From Acetobacter sacchari (GTDB lineage: Bacteria > Pseudomonadota > Alphaproteobacteria > Acetobacterales > Acetobacteraceae): a stretch of 64,000 bases of DNA. Positions within the stretch are counted from its first letter, which is position 1. The number at the start of each line of letters is the position of its first letter. The stretch lies in assembly GCF_017377715.1 (NCBI RefSeq), contig NZ_JAFVMF010000005.1, forward strand, positions 1 to 64,000, in the 5' to 3' direction. This document shows positions 52,885 to 61,208 of the stretch, piece after piece. The notes beneath the pieces were generated by a model. The model was given only the letters and a program-made list of their open reading frames with translations. It was not told the DNA's origin and did no database searches. The position numbers were made by a program, and so were the translations under genes.

Positions 52885-53463
52885 GTGAGCGCATTATCGT
52901 CAGGTATTGTTGATACTGATTGGTCAAATCAAAGCAATGTCGATAGGCTTTCTGAAGTCTTATCTAGGACAAAAAAAATTGTAGGTCCTACAGCATCTGC
53001 GCAGCTGGACGTTCTCCTGTCTCGCGGAAATTTAGAGGTGATGGCTGCGTTTCTGGCGGGTTACATAGGCTTGCATTTTATTGGGGTCGGTGCGTTTGCT
53101 GACATTGTGATGGGGGTGTCTGGTTGGGTAATGATGGGTGCAGCTATCTTTACGGGGCTGGATCAACTTTATAAATTCGCTTATCTAACCTTAAGAGGCC
53201 GAACAGACCGTGATTTAAATGATGCCGCCAGATCGTTAGCGGAGGCAATAGCCACGCTTGGATTGACTGCAGTCTTAAATTTTTTGGGTGGAAAAGTAGC
53301 GCGTCGGGGCAAGGTGTCAGATGCGTTTTCTGGGAAAACAGAAAAATTCAAGTCATTTAAAGAATACTTATCAAAAAAAATAGAACAAGATGGAAATAAA
53401 CCTCCAAAAACCACGTATTTGTCCTCAAAATCGGATCTAGATAGTCATAATTGGCGACCATAA
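52885..53463 (+). CDS. N-terminal part of a probable polymorphic toxin (split gene)
   Basis: A GTG at 52885 (weak AGTGGA upstream) starts a 192-residue frame. Residues about 30-115 hold two hydrophobic segments (VMAAFLAGYIGLHFIGVGAFA and VMGVSGWVMMGAAIF) and a Gly/Ala-rich helix that runs into a basic, polar linker (ARRGKVSDAFSGKTEKFK). This resembles the hydrophobic pre-toxin part of contact-dependent or type VI effectors, though I cannot name the domain. The frame stops at 53461-53463, while the adjacent +1 frame, open from 53441, continues in the same style. The DNA is far richer in A and T than its surroundings. Confidence 0.5.
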   Translation: MSALSSGIVDTDWSNQSNVDRLSEVLSRTKKIVGPTASAQLDVLLSRGNLEVMAAFLAGYIGLHFIGVGAFADIVMGVSGWVMMGAAIFTGLDQLYKFAYLTLRGRTDRDLNDAARSLAEAIATLGLTAVLNFLGGKVARRGKVSDAFSGKTEKFKSFKEYLSKKIEQDGNKPPKTTYLSSKSDLDSHNWRP

Positions 53464-53527
53464 TGTATATGGTCAATGCGATTTTCTGGGAAACATCACC
53501 GTAACTGAAATAAAGCCACAAATAAAT

Positions 53528-53998
53528 TTGGATACAGGTCGATACATGGTCGACGGAAGGGGAGATTTTTTGTACGAAAGAAGGCCGTATGAAGATATAA
53601 AACGTACTTATTTTCATGAAAAATTACATAGAGCGTTGACGCCTAAAGCAGATTTTTTGCGAAACTATAGAGTCACTAACAAAGCTTACTACTATAATGT
53701 AAGTTCCCTAGCTAGATACATAGAAGAAGCGCTCGCTCAAAGTTATGGTCACATGAAAGTCGATGGCTTTTCATGGAATTCTATAAAAAGTGGTTTGGTT
53801 TTTCCTGTAAAAAACGGATATGTGTCTTGGACCCAAAAAAGTCAGGACGCAAGAGGCGAATTGAGGGGGCTTGGTGTGATTCCCGAAACGGGACACCTTC
53901 TATATCAAGCATATTTTAAAGGAGTTCTGTTTGAAATTTTTTTCTACCCGGCGACGCCGAAAGATAGTGACAAACTGATCGTGCTCGGAAACCGTTAA
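53528..53998 (+). CDS. C-terminal HExxH (zincin-like) toxin domain, separated by a frameshift
   Basis: The frame is open from 53441; the TTG at 53528 is the first possible start and an ATG at 53546 the next, but neither has a convincing ribosome site. The protein holds HEKLH at 53615-53629, an HExxH zinc motif, with RYIEEALAQSYGH about 35 residues on, where the Glu could be the third ligand as in gluzincins. DGRGDFLYERRPY and SWTQKS lie around it. It most likely was the C-terminal end of the preceding frame and was split by a one-base change within 53441-53460. A metallopeptidase toxin is the inference; the family was not recognised. Confidence 0.5.
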   Translation: MDTGRYMVDGRGDFLYERRPYEDIKRTYFHEKLHRALTPKADFLRNYRVTNKAYYYNVSSLARYIEEALAQSYGHMKVDGFSWNSIKSGLVFPVKNGYVSWTQKSQDARGELRGLGVIPETGHLLYQAYFKGVLFEIFFYPATPKDSDKLIVLGNR

Positions 53999-54001
53999 GG
54001 G

Positions 54002-54328
54002 ATGTTAAAAAAAATCCTTCATCGCTTTAAGGAGATATTTTCTGATGGAAAAATATCACACATAACAAGATTATCAAAGGACGAAGCGTTATTAATTGCG
54101 CAAAATTGGATTGATCCAAATACTGGAAGTCGAATTTTTACGCATGAAACGCCGATGTTAATCGTAGAGTTAGTGTACAACAAAGAAAAAAAAGCTTTTT
54201 GGACCGCTTATCAATTGGTTCATGACGCGGATTTGCGTTTGTATATTGATGATGAAACCGGGGATGTGAGTGTGTCTGGCTCCGATTACATACCAATGTC
54301 AAAGCGGGAATATACTCAGGATAATTAA
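54002..54328 (+). CDS. Probable immunity protein of the toxin locus
   Basis: A 108-residue, acidic-to-neutral protein whose ATG lies three bases after the stop of the zincin-like frame (TAAGGGATG). It has no signal peptide or membrane helix, and reads as a small alpha/beta domain (ITRLSKDEALLIAQNWID, MLIVELVYNKEKKAFWTAYQ, RLYIDDETGDVSVSGSDYI). I know no family for it. Small size, tight downstream placement and shared AT-rich composition are what is expected of an immunity partner; that is inference only. Confidence 0.5.
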   Translation: MLKKILHRFKEIFSDGKISHITRLSKDEALLIAQNWIDPNTGSRIFTHETPMLIVELVYNKEKKAFWTAYQLVHDADLRLYIDDETGDVSVSGSDYIPMSKREYTQDN

Positions 54329-54437
54329 TTGATAATGTTTATTATTTATCGTGATAATAAATACAGCTAAAATAAAGAAATGGCTGCCTCAACTCAGATC
54401 GTTGACGTCTCTTCCGCCCCTTGGGTCTTGCCACGGT

Positions 54438-54474
54438 CTCCCATACACTCGCGATTTCGGTGCGTGTATGGGAG
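54438..54474 (+). promoter_or_regulatory. Strong hairpin in the leader of the S10 peptidase gene
   Basis: CTCCCATACAC (54438-54448) pairs perfectly with GTGTATGGGAG (54464-54474) around a 15-base loop. It lies 56 bases before the preferred peptidase start and 110 bases after the immunity gene. It could terminate the AT-rich locus or regulate the peptidase mRNA; GGAG in its 3' arm could be hidden by the fold. Confidence 0.5.
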
Positions 54475-54529
54475 TGTGAGTGTGCATAAAACGCTGCAGT
54501 CGATTGGCGGAATTAGCGTAGGTTCTTTC

Positions 54530-56146
54530 GTGAAAAGCCTTTTTTTCTCGACCTTCTTGCTCTCGACCGCAGTCTTGGCTGCTGACGGGGATAAGCCCAT
54601 CAAGACCGGCGCGGAAGCCACGCATCCTGCGGACGACGCCTTCTCCTTCAAACCCCAGCAGAAAGTAACCGAAGGCAGCGTCACTATTCGCGGCCAGCAT
54701 GTCGCCTATCAGGCTGTAGCGGGCACGCTGATCGTCCACCCCAAAGGCTATGACGACGCAGCGCCGGAGCGGACGACGAAGCCCGAAGAGCTTCCGGTCG
54801 CGTCGATGTTCTACGTGGCCTACTTCAAGAAGGGCGCTCCTGCGGCGTCCCGACCGATCACCTTCGTCTATAACGGCGGCCCCGGTTCTGCGACGGTTTG
54901 GCTGCATATGGGCGCTTTCGGGCCGAAGCGTATCCAGACGGCGGATGACACGCATACGCCCGCAGCGCCTTACAAGCTGATCGACAACGACGACAGCCTT
55001 CTGGACGTGACCGATCTCGTGTTCATCGATGCGCCAGGCACGGGGTTCGGCCGTCTTGGCGGCAAGGACAAGGAGAAGGCGTTTTACGGCACTGACCCGG
55101 ACGCACGCGCCTTCACCGATTTTATTGCGCAGTTCCTCGGGCGCTACAATCGCTACAACTCGCCGAAATTCCTGTTCGGCGAGAGCTATGGCACGACGCG
55201 TTCCGCCATCGTCGCGAACATGCTGGCTCAGGACAAGAGCATCGACCTGAACGGCGTGATGCTGCTGTCGCAGATCCTGAACTACGACAACACGATCGAT
55301 CGTCCGCAGGCCAATCCGGGCATGGACCTGCCCTATATCCTCGCGCTGCCGAGCTTCGCCGCGACGGCTTGGTATCACAAGAAACTGTCGCCGATGCCTG
55401 CGGACCTGCCGACGTTCCTGAAGGAAGTCGAGCATTTCGCGACAGGCGATTACACGTCAGCGTTGCAGCAGGGGACGGCGTTGCCGGAGGCCGCGTTCAA
55501 TACGATCGCGGAGAAGCTGCATGGCTACACGGGTTTGCCGGTCGACTATATCAAGCGCGCCAACCTGCGCGTGAACGGCGGCGAGTTCGAAAAGACATTG
55601 CTTGGGGCTGACGACAGCGACACCGGGCGTCTGGACAGCCGCTTCTCCGGCTACGCCATCGACCCGCTGTCGCAGACGCCGTCTTATGACCCGATGGGTT
55701 CGGCGCTCGGCTCGGCCTATCTGTCGGCGTTCAACGATTATGCCCGGACGACGCTGCATTACGGCGGGGACGACCCGACCGGCCCGTATCAGGAGTACAA
55801 ACCCAGCGCGCATTCGATATCGATCTGGTCGTTCCATCACGAACAGCCCGATATGCCGTCCTCGAAACGCGGCGTGCCGAACGTCCTGCCGGATCTGGCG
55901 ATGGCGATGAAGACCAATCCCAGCCTGAAGGTGCAGCTCAATCAGGGGTATTTCGATCTCGGCACGCCGTATTTCGAGGGCGTCTACGAGATGAGCCACC
56001 TGCCTATCCCACGAGCGCTGGCGGGTAACATCGAAATCCACCAATACATGTCGGGGCATATGGTTTACACGCACGCGCCAGCGTTAAAAGAGTTGCATGA
56101 CAACGCCGCAGCGTTTATCCGACGCAACGACAACCTGCCGCACTGA
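54530..56146 (+). CDS. Exported S10-family serine carboxypeptidase
   Basis: From GTG 54530 the product has 538 residues with a signal peptide (LFFSTFLLSTAVLAA). GTG 54482 is an alternative start and would add 16 residues. The alpha/beta-hydrolase core shows PITFVYNGGPGSATVWLHMG (oxyanion hole) and the nucleophile Ser219 in LFGESYGTTRSA. The Asp is in LNQGYFDLGTPY and the His in YMSGHMVYTHAP, in the S10 order Ser-Asp-His. It should remove C-terminal residues from peptides in the periplasm or outside the cell. The cap region (about 260-420) is large. It is preceded by a hairpin and the toxin locus and followed by fpr. Confidence 0.88.
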   Translation: MKSLFFSTFLLSTAVLAADGDKPIKTGAEATHPADDAFSFKPQQKVTEGSVTIRGQHVAYQAVAGTLIVHPKGYDDAAPERTTKPEELPVASMFYVAYFKKGAPAASRPITFVYNGGPGSATVWLHMGAFGPKRIQTADDTHTPAAPYKLIDNDDSLLDVTDLVFIDAPGTGFGRLGGKDKEKAFYGTDPDARAFTDFIAQFLGRYNRYNSPKFLFGESYGTTRSAIVANMLAQDKSIDLNGVMLLSQILNYDNTIDRPQANPGMDLPYILALPSFAATAWYHKKLSPMPADLPTFLKEVEHFATGDYTSALQQGTALPEAAFNTIAEKLHGYTGLPVDYIKRANLRVNGGEFEKTLLGADDSDTGRLDSRFSGYAIDPLSQTPSYDPMGSALGSAYLSAFNDYARTTLHYGGDDPTGPYQEYKPSAHSISIWSFHHEQPDMPSSKRGVPNVLPDLAMAMKTNPSLKVQLNQGYFDLGTPYFEGVYEMSHLPIPRALAGNIEIHQYMSGHMVYTHAPALKELHDNAAAFIRRNDNLPH

Positions 56147-56393
56147 AGAAATTCCGGGCGGGAAGGGCGCTGACGCCAGACGGCGGCGCGCCTTTCGGGC
56201 GCCTGTCCTGCTCTTCGCGCGGGGCGGCGTCCGGAAAATGGAGCTGGCGCAGGTGGGGGCTTGCCCGTAAAACCACCAGCCACATTCGACTGCCACCCCG
56301 GCGAAACGCGTGTCGGGCGGGGACGCGTGTTGCGTCGCCAGCCCGGTGTCATGAACGCGGTAATTTCGCCTCAACCCGGGAGAGTTCCGGTTC

Positions 56394-57272
56394 ATGCCCG
56401 AAACGCTGACACGCCTCGCCGCCGATCTGGCCCCCTCCGGCATCGTTCCGGTCGACGGGCATGAAGGCCTCTGGCATCTGCCGGAGCCCACGAAAGAATA
56501 CGCGCATCTGTATCCGGCGAAGGTGCTGACGGTTCATCACTGGACCGACCGGCTGTTCAGCTTCACGACGACCCGCGACCCGGCGTTGCGCTTCGAGAAC
56601 GGGCAGTTCGCGATGATCGGCATCGAGGTGGACGGCAAGCCGCTGCTTCGCGCCTACTCCATCGCCTCCGCGAACTACGAAGACCACCTGGAGTTCCTCT
56701 CCATAGCCGTGCCTGATGGCCCGCTGACCTCCCGCCTGCGCCATGTGAAGGTGGGGGACACGGTTCTGATCGGACGCAAGCCAGTAGGCACCCTGCTTCT
56801 GGACAATCTGCGCCCAGGGCGGAATCTGTATTTCCTGTCGACGGGAACTGGCCTCGCGCCCTTCATGAGCCTGATCAAGGACCCGGAGTGCTACGAGCGT
56901 TACGAAAATGTCGTGCTCAGCCACACCGTTCGTATCTCCGGTGAACTGGCTTACGCGAACCATATCCGCCATGAACTGCCGCAGCACGAGTTTCTGGGCG
57001 AGGACGTCGCGAAGAAGCTTCGCTACTACCCGGCCGTCACGCGTGAGGCGTTCGCCGTCACCGACCGTATCACCACGCTGATCGAAAGCGGCAAGATTTT
57101 CGCGGACCTTGGCATTCCCGAGATCGACCCCGAGCATGACCGCGTGATGATCTGCGGCTCGCCGGAGATGCTTGCTGACACTGAGAAGCTGCTGGAGGCC
57201 CGTGGCTTTGACGAGGGTAACAATTCCCGTCCCGGCGCCTATGTGGTTGAGAAAGCGTTCGCCGAACGCTGA
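56394..57272 (+). CDS. fpr: Ferredoxin-NADP reductase
   Basis: A 292-residue FAD enzyme. LLRAYSIASANYEDHLEF is the FAD-binding RxYS segment, LYFLSTGTGLAPFMSLI the NADP-binding glycine loop, and RVMICGSPEM the C-terminal nucleotide strand; the end VVEKAFAER is typical of the plant-type Fpr group, which supplies electrons to ferredoxin, flavodoxin or heme oxygenase and to stress repair. About 30 residues precede the conserved start (YPAKVLTVHHWTDRLFSF), so a later start is possible. gor follows 30 bases on, suggesting a redox operon. Confidence 0.9.
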   Translation: MPETLTRLAADLAPSGIVPVDGHEGLWHLPEPTKEYAHLYPAKVLTVHHWTDRLFSFTTTRDPALRFENGQFAMIGIEVDGKPLLRAYSIASANYEDHLEFLSIAVPDGPLTSRLRHVKVGDTVLIGRKPVGTLLLDNLRPGRNLYFLSTGTGLAPFMSLIKDPECYERYENVVLSHTVRISGELAYANHIRHELPQHEFLGEDVAKKLRYYPAVTREAFAVTDRITTLIESGKIFADLGIPEIDPEHDRVMICGSPEMLADTEKLLEARGFDEGNNSRPGAYVVEKAFAER

Positions 57273-57302
57273 TCGATCAACACCGCCTCCGGAGCCTGTC
57301 TT

Positions 57303-58700
57303 ATGTCCGATAACGCCGCGTATGATGTCGACCTTCTGGTCATTGGCGCAGGTTCCGGCGGCGTTCGCTGCGCCCGCATAGCGGCGGGACATGGCGCTCG
57401 TGTCGCGATTGTCGAGGCGCGGCACTGGGGCGGCACCTGCGTCAATCTCGGCTGCGTGCCGAAGAAGCTGATGGTGCAGGCAAGCGAATACCCCGACTAT
57501 GTGGCGGACAGCCATGGGTTCGGCTGGGACACGCAGCCCGGCCGTCACGACTGGAAGACGCTGATCGCCGCGAAAGATCGCGAGATCGAACGGCTCAACG
57601 GCATCTATGTATCGATGCTGGAGAAGAGCGGCGTACGGTTGATCACCGGCTTCGCCCGTTTCGAAGACGCCCATACCGTCGTTACCGAGCCGACGCCCCT
57701 TTCACCGGACGCGAAACCGGAGCGGATCACGGCTGCGAGGATCGTCGTCGCCACGGGATCGACGCCGACGAAGCTGGACATCGAAGGGGCAGATCTGGCG
57801 ATCACCTCGGATGAGGTGTTTCACCTCGTCGAGATGCCGCGTCGGGTGTGCATCGTGGGCAGCGGTTACATCGGCGTGGAGTTCGCCGGCATTTTTGCAG
57901 GCCTTGGCGCTGAGGTTGACCTTGTCTATCGCCAGCCGCTGCCGTTGCGTGGCTTCGACGAGGACCTGCGTTCTGCGCTGCATATGGCGATAGACCAGCG
58001 CGGTGTCCGCCAACACGTGAAGGCCAGCCCGACCAGCATTCGACGCAATGGAGATGCTTTTGTCGTCACATTGGACAGTGGCGTCGAGATTGAAGCGGAT
58101 TGCGTGATGCTGGCGACCGGTCGTCACCCCAAGACGAACGGGTTGGCGCTTGAAAAAGCAGGCGTGCGCCTGGATGATGGCGGGCGCGTCGCAGTGGATG
58201 CGGCGTCTCAGACCAGCACGCCGGATATATACGCCATTGGCGACGTGACCAATCGGATCAATCTGACTCCCGTCGCCATCGCTGAGGGGCATATTCTCGC
58301 CGACTACCTCTTTGCGGGACACGAGAGGGAATGGGCCTTCGATACAACGCCCAAGGCCGTCTTCTTCACTCCGCCGCTCGCCAGTGTTGGTCTGACGGAG
58401 GATGAGGCTACGGAACGCGGTCCTGCCGACATCTACGTCTCCAGCTTTCGCCCGATGCGTCATACGCTAAGCGGACGGGAGAGTCGCACGTTGATGAAGC
58501 TGGTGGTCGATCAGGCCAGCCAGAAGGTGGTCGGCGCGCACATGCTGGGTGAAGATGCGCCGGAATTGATGCAGGGTCTTGCGATCGCTGTGACTGCCGG
58601 TCTGCGGAAGGCGGATTTCGACCGCACCATAGGCATTCATCCGACGTCCGGCGAAGAGTTCGTCACCATGCGCTCCCGGACGCGCGTCGCCGGAGCCTGA
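57303..58700 (+). CDS. gor: Glutathione-disulfide reductase
   Basis: A 465-residue FAD disulfide oxidoreductase. LLVIGAGSGGVRCARIAA binds FAD, the redox pair is Cys46/Cys51 in GGTCVNLGCVPKK, VGSGYIGVEFAGIFAGLG binds NADPH, and the catalytic His-Glu pair is in GIHPTSGEEFVTMR. VNLGCVPKK and the overall length point to glutathione reductase rather than lipoamide dehydrogenase or mercuric reductase. It regenerates reduced glutathione. It lies directly after fpr; both use NADPH, which the pentose phosphate enzymes in this window could supply. Confidence 0.92.
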   Translation: MSDNAAYDVDLLVIGAGSGGVRCARIAAGHGARVAIVEARHWGGTCVNLGCVPKKLMVQASEYPDYVADSHGFGWDTQPGRHDWKTLIAAKDREIERLNGIYVSMLEKSGVRLITGFARFEDAHTVVTEPTPLSPDAKPERITAARIVVATGSTPTKLDIEGADLAITSDEVFHLVEMPRRVCIVGSGYIGVEFAGIFAGLGAEVDLVYRQPLPLRGFDEDLRSALHMAIDQRGVRQHVKASPTSIRRNGDAFVVTLDSGVEIEADCVMLATGRHPKTNGLALEKAGVRLDDGGRVAVDAASQTSTPDIYAIGDVTNRINLTPVAIAEGHILADYLFAGHEREWAFDTTPKAVFFTPPLASVGLTEDEATERGPADIYVSSFRPMRHTLSGRESRTLMKLVVDQASQKVVGAHMLGEDAPELMQGLAIAVTAGLRKADFDRTIGIHPTSGEEFVTMRSRTRVAGA

Positions 58701-58888
58701 CGACCTCTGGTCGCTAAAGGCTCCGGGCAGTCCGGTGTCGCCGGGGCTTGAGCATTTCGTTTCGGATAAGCTACGTAAAGAAATTGGATTTCAGCGTCCC
58801 CGGCTGTCGGCGCGTGGACGTGTCTTGCGGGTTTAGACCGAATTCGGGCGAAAGCGCCGGTATCACGGGCAGGGAGCTTGGGGAATTA

Positions 58889-60274
58889 ATGGGCAAAGGA
58901 TTTTCCTTATTTGCGGCGCGCACGGCGCCGGCGCGACCCGCGCTGGCGTTATTCGCCGGAGCCGTCGGTTTTCTTGCGGCCGGTTCGGCGAGCGCCGCTG
59001 ACGCTCCTCAGATCGACAGTGGCGACACAGCGTGGATGCTGGTGAGCACTGCGCTCGTTCTGCTTATGACGATCCCGGGCCTCGCGTTGTTCTATGCGGG
59101 CATGGTCCGCAAGAAGAACGTTCTGGCGACTGTGATGCAGAGCTTTGCGATATGCAGCATCATCACGCTGGTATGGATGATCGCAGGCTATTCTCTGACA
59201 TTTTCGACCGGAACGCCTTTCATTGGCGGCCTGTCAAAGGCGTTTCTCTATACGATCGGGGATCACATCTCAAAGGGCGCGGATATTGGTTTCACGCTCG
59301 GCGCTGATTCGTCAAACGCGACGGTGATGACAATTCCCGAAAGCGTCTTCATGAGCTTCCAAATGACCTTCGCGATCATTGCTCCGGCTCTGATCGCGGG
59401 CGCCTATGCTGAGCGTATGAAGTTCTCGGCCATGTGTGTGTTCTCGGTCCTCTGGTCGCTTCTGGTCTACGCCCCGATCGCCCACTGGGTGTGGAGCCCG
59501 ATCGGCTGGTTGCTGAACCTCGGCACGCTGGACTTTGCGGGCGGCACGGTCGTCCACATCAACGCAGGCGTCGCGGGCCTTGTCTGCGCGCTGGTCCTTG
59601 GGCGTCGTCGAGGGCTCGGGACGGACGACATGGCTCCGTACAACCTGACCTATGCAGTGATCGGCGCGTCGCTGCTGTGGGTCGGCTGGTTCGGGTTCAA
59701 CGCCGGTTCGGCGGTCGGCGCCAACGGTCGTGCGGGCATGGCGCTGGCGACGACGCAGATCGCAGCTGCCGCCGCAGGCGTCAGCTGGATGGTCGCCGAA
59801 TGGCTTCGTAGCGGCAAACCCACCGTGCTGGGCATCATCTCCGGCGCCGTGGGCGGGCTGGTCGCGATAACGCCCGCTGCCGGATTTGTCCTGCCTGGCG
59901 GCGCGCTCATTATTGGTCTGGCCACTGGCGTGATCTGCTACTGGAGCGCAACAACGCTCAAGCACGCGTTCAATTACGACGATAGCCTCGACGCCTTCGG
60001 CGTACATGGCGTCGGCGGTATCGTCGGGGCGTTGCTGACCGGGCTTCTGGCTTACGGTCCGCTCTCCGCCACGGACGCGAACCCCGGTGGTTCCTCCGGC
60101 TCTCTGCATCAGTTGCTTGTCCAGACCGAAGCCGTCGGCGTGACGATCGTTTGGTGTGGCGTGGTGACGTTCATCATCCTCAAGGTCGTCGACGTCGTGA
60201 TCGGATTGCGTGTGTCAACGGAGCAGGAGCAGGAAGGTCTGGACGTCGCTCTTCACGGCGAACGTATTTCCTGA
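58889..60274 (+). CDS. amtB: Ammonium transporter
   Basis: ATG 58889 (GGGGAA upstream) gives 461 residues: a signal peptide (ALALFAGAVGFLAAGSASAA) and eleven membrane helices of the Amt/Mep/Rh fold. The pore histidines are His223 (VVHINAGVAGL) and His373 (GVHGVGGIVGA). ALVLLMTIPGLALFYAGMVR is the usual first helix. It conducts ammonium across the inner membrane. The in-frame leader back to 58748 is not hydrophobic and is rejected. The usual glnK partner is missing from both sides. Confidence 0.95.
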   Translation: MGKGFSLFAARTAPARPALALFAGAVGFLAAGSASAADAPQIDSGDTAWMLVSTALVLLMTIPGLALFYAGMVRKKNVLATVMQSFAICSIITLVWMIAGYSLTFSTGTPFIGGLSKAFLYTIGDHISKGADIGFTLGADSSNATVMTIPESVFMSFQMTFAIIAPALIAGAYAERMKFSAMCVFSVLWSLLVYAPIAHWVWSPIGWLLNLGTLDFAGGTVVHINAGVAGLVCALVLGRRRGLGTDDMAPYNLTYAVIGASLLWVGWFGFNAGSAVGANGRAGMALATTQIAAAAAGVSWMVAEWLRSGKPTVLGIISGAVGGLVAITPAAGFVLPGGALIIGLATGVICYWSATTLKHAFNYDDSLDAFGVHGVGGIVGALLTGLLAYGPLSATDANPGGSSGSLHQLLVQTEAVGVTIVWCGVVTFIILKVVDVVIGLRVSTEQEQEGLDVALHGERIS

Positions 60275-60296
60275 TCGCCTGATCCAGTCGCTATCG

Positions 60297-60324
60297 GGGG
60301 CGCGCCTTTTTTGCGTCGCGCCCC
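60297..60324 (+). terminator. Probable terminator after amtB
   Basis: GGGGCGCG (60297-60304) pairs with CGCGCCCC (60317-60324) around a 12-base loop that holds a T-run; 22 bases after the amtB stop. Confidence 0.55.
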
Positions 60325-60422
60325 TGTCGCGCGTGAGCCTGCCGCGATAGTCTTGGGAATTCGACTGACAGTGCGAGGCCAAACCTCGGCGGCGTCGGAT
60401 TCAACAAGAGTGCAGGTGTCTC

Positions 60423-60944
60423 ATGCGTCTCAGTCGTTCAATACATGCAGCAACAGTCTCTTTCGGCCTGCTTTCAGGTAGCCTTGTAGTCTTGGCTCCG
60501 GGCGCCGCCGAGGCGCTGACGGCGAAAGAGTGTCACGCCGACTTCACGGCAGCCCGCAAGGCGGGAACGCTGAACGGACAGACATATAAGGATTATAAGG
60601 TGGGGCATTGCTCCGCCACAGACGCGGCGGCTACGAGCGCTCCGGCGTCTGCGCCGGCTGCGACCGAAGCGCCTGCGGCGGCCTCATCTCAGGCTCCGGC
60701 CTCTGCGGCGCCGTCTGCCTCGACGACGGGAAGCAAGGCGGCAACCAGTTATTCAGGCAATGCAGTTTTCCCCTCCGCCGTTTCTTCCAAATATTCGTCT
60801 CTGAGTGCTGGTAAAGCGCGGATGAAAACCTGCCTTGATCAGTATCACGTGAACAAGACGAATGGTGGTAATGGCGGACTTGTCTGGATTCAAAAAGGCG
60901 GCGGTTACTACAGCCAGTGCGTGAAGCGCCTTAAAGGCGAGTAA
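60423..60944 (+). CDS. Small secreted protein of unknown function
   Basis: A 173-residue exported protein. The signal peptide ends near AAEALT (about residue 33). A first small domain (LTAKECHADFTAARKAG to KVGHC) has two Cys and resembles a short repeat seen in secreted proteobacterial proteins; a Pro/Ala/Ser linker (about 63-110) follows; the C-terminal part (RMKTCLDQYHVNKTNG to YYSQCVKRLKG) again has two Cys. It looks like two disulfide-bonded mini-domains on a flexible linker in the periplasm. No family name is offered. Confidence 0.65.
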   Translation: MRLSRSIHAATVSFGLLSGSLVVLAPGAAEALTAKECHADFTAARKAGTLNGQTYKDYKVGHCSATDAAATSAPASAPAATEAPAAASSQAPASAAPSASTTGSKAATSYSGNAVFPSAVSSKYSSLSAGKARMKTCLDQYHVNKTNGGNGGLVWIQKGGGYYSQCVKRLKGE

Positions 60945-61046
60945 CCGGAGTCCGCGCGAACCTGACTTCTTCGCCTCCTGAAAGGAGAGGTGAGAAAGTC
61001 TCGGGTTTCAGGCGGTGAAAACAGAGCATGGTCGGCGTGGGGGCGG

Positions 61047-61080
61047 GCCCGTCAGATTTTCTGACGGGCTCGTTTTGTTT
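61047..61080 (+). terminator. Intrinsic terminator before the Hint-domain gene
   Basis: GCCCGTCAG (61047-61055) pairs with CTGACGGGC (61061-61069), followed by TCGTTTTGTTT. It closes transcription of the small secreted protein gene. Confidence 0.85.
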
Positions 61081-61208
61081 GTACGCGTAGGAAGGCTTCA
61101 GGAACCGCCCGTCTGTATAAGAAAAATTAGCGTTTAATCACAATAGTGAGGTTCCTGAAGATCACCGCGCGAAAGCGTTCGGTCCGATTAAGCAGCTTGG
61201 GAAATCTC

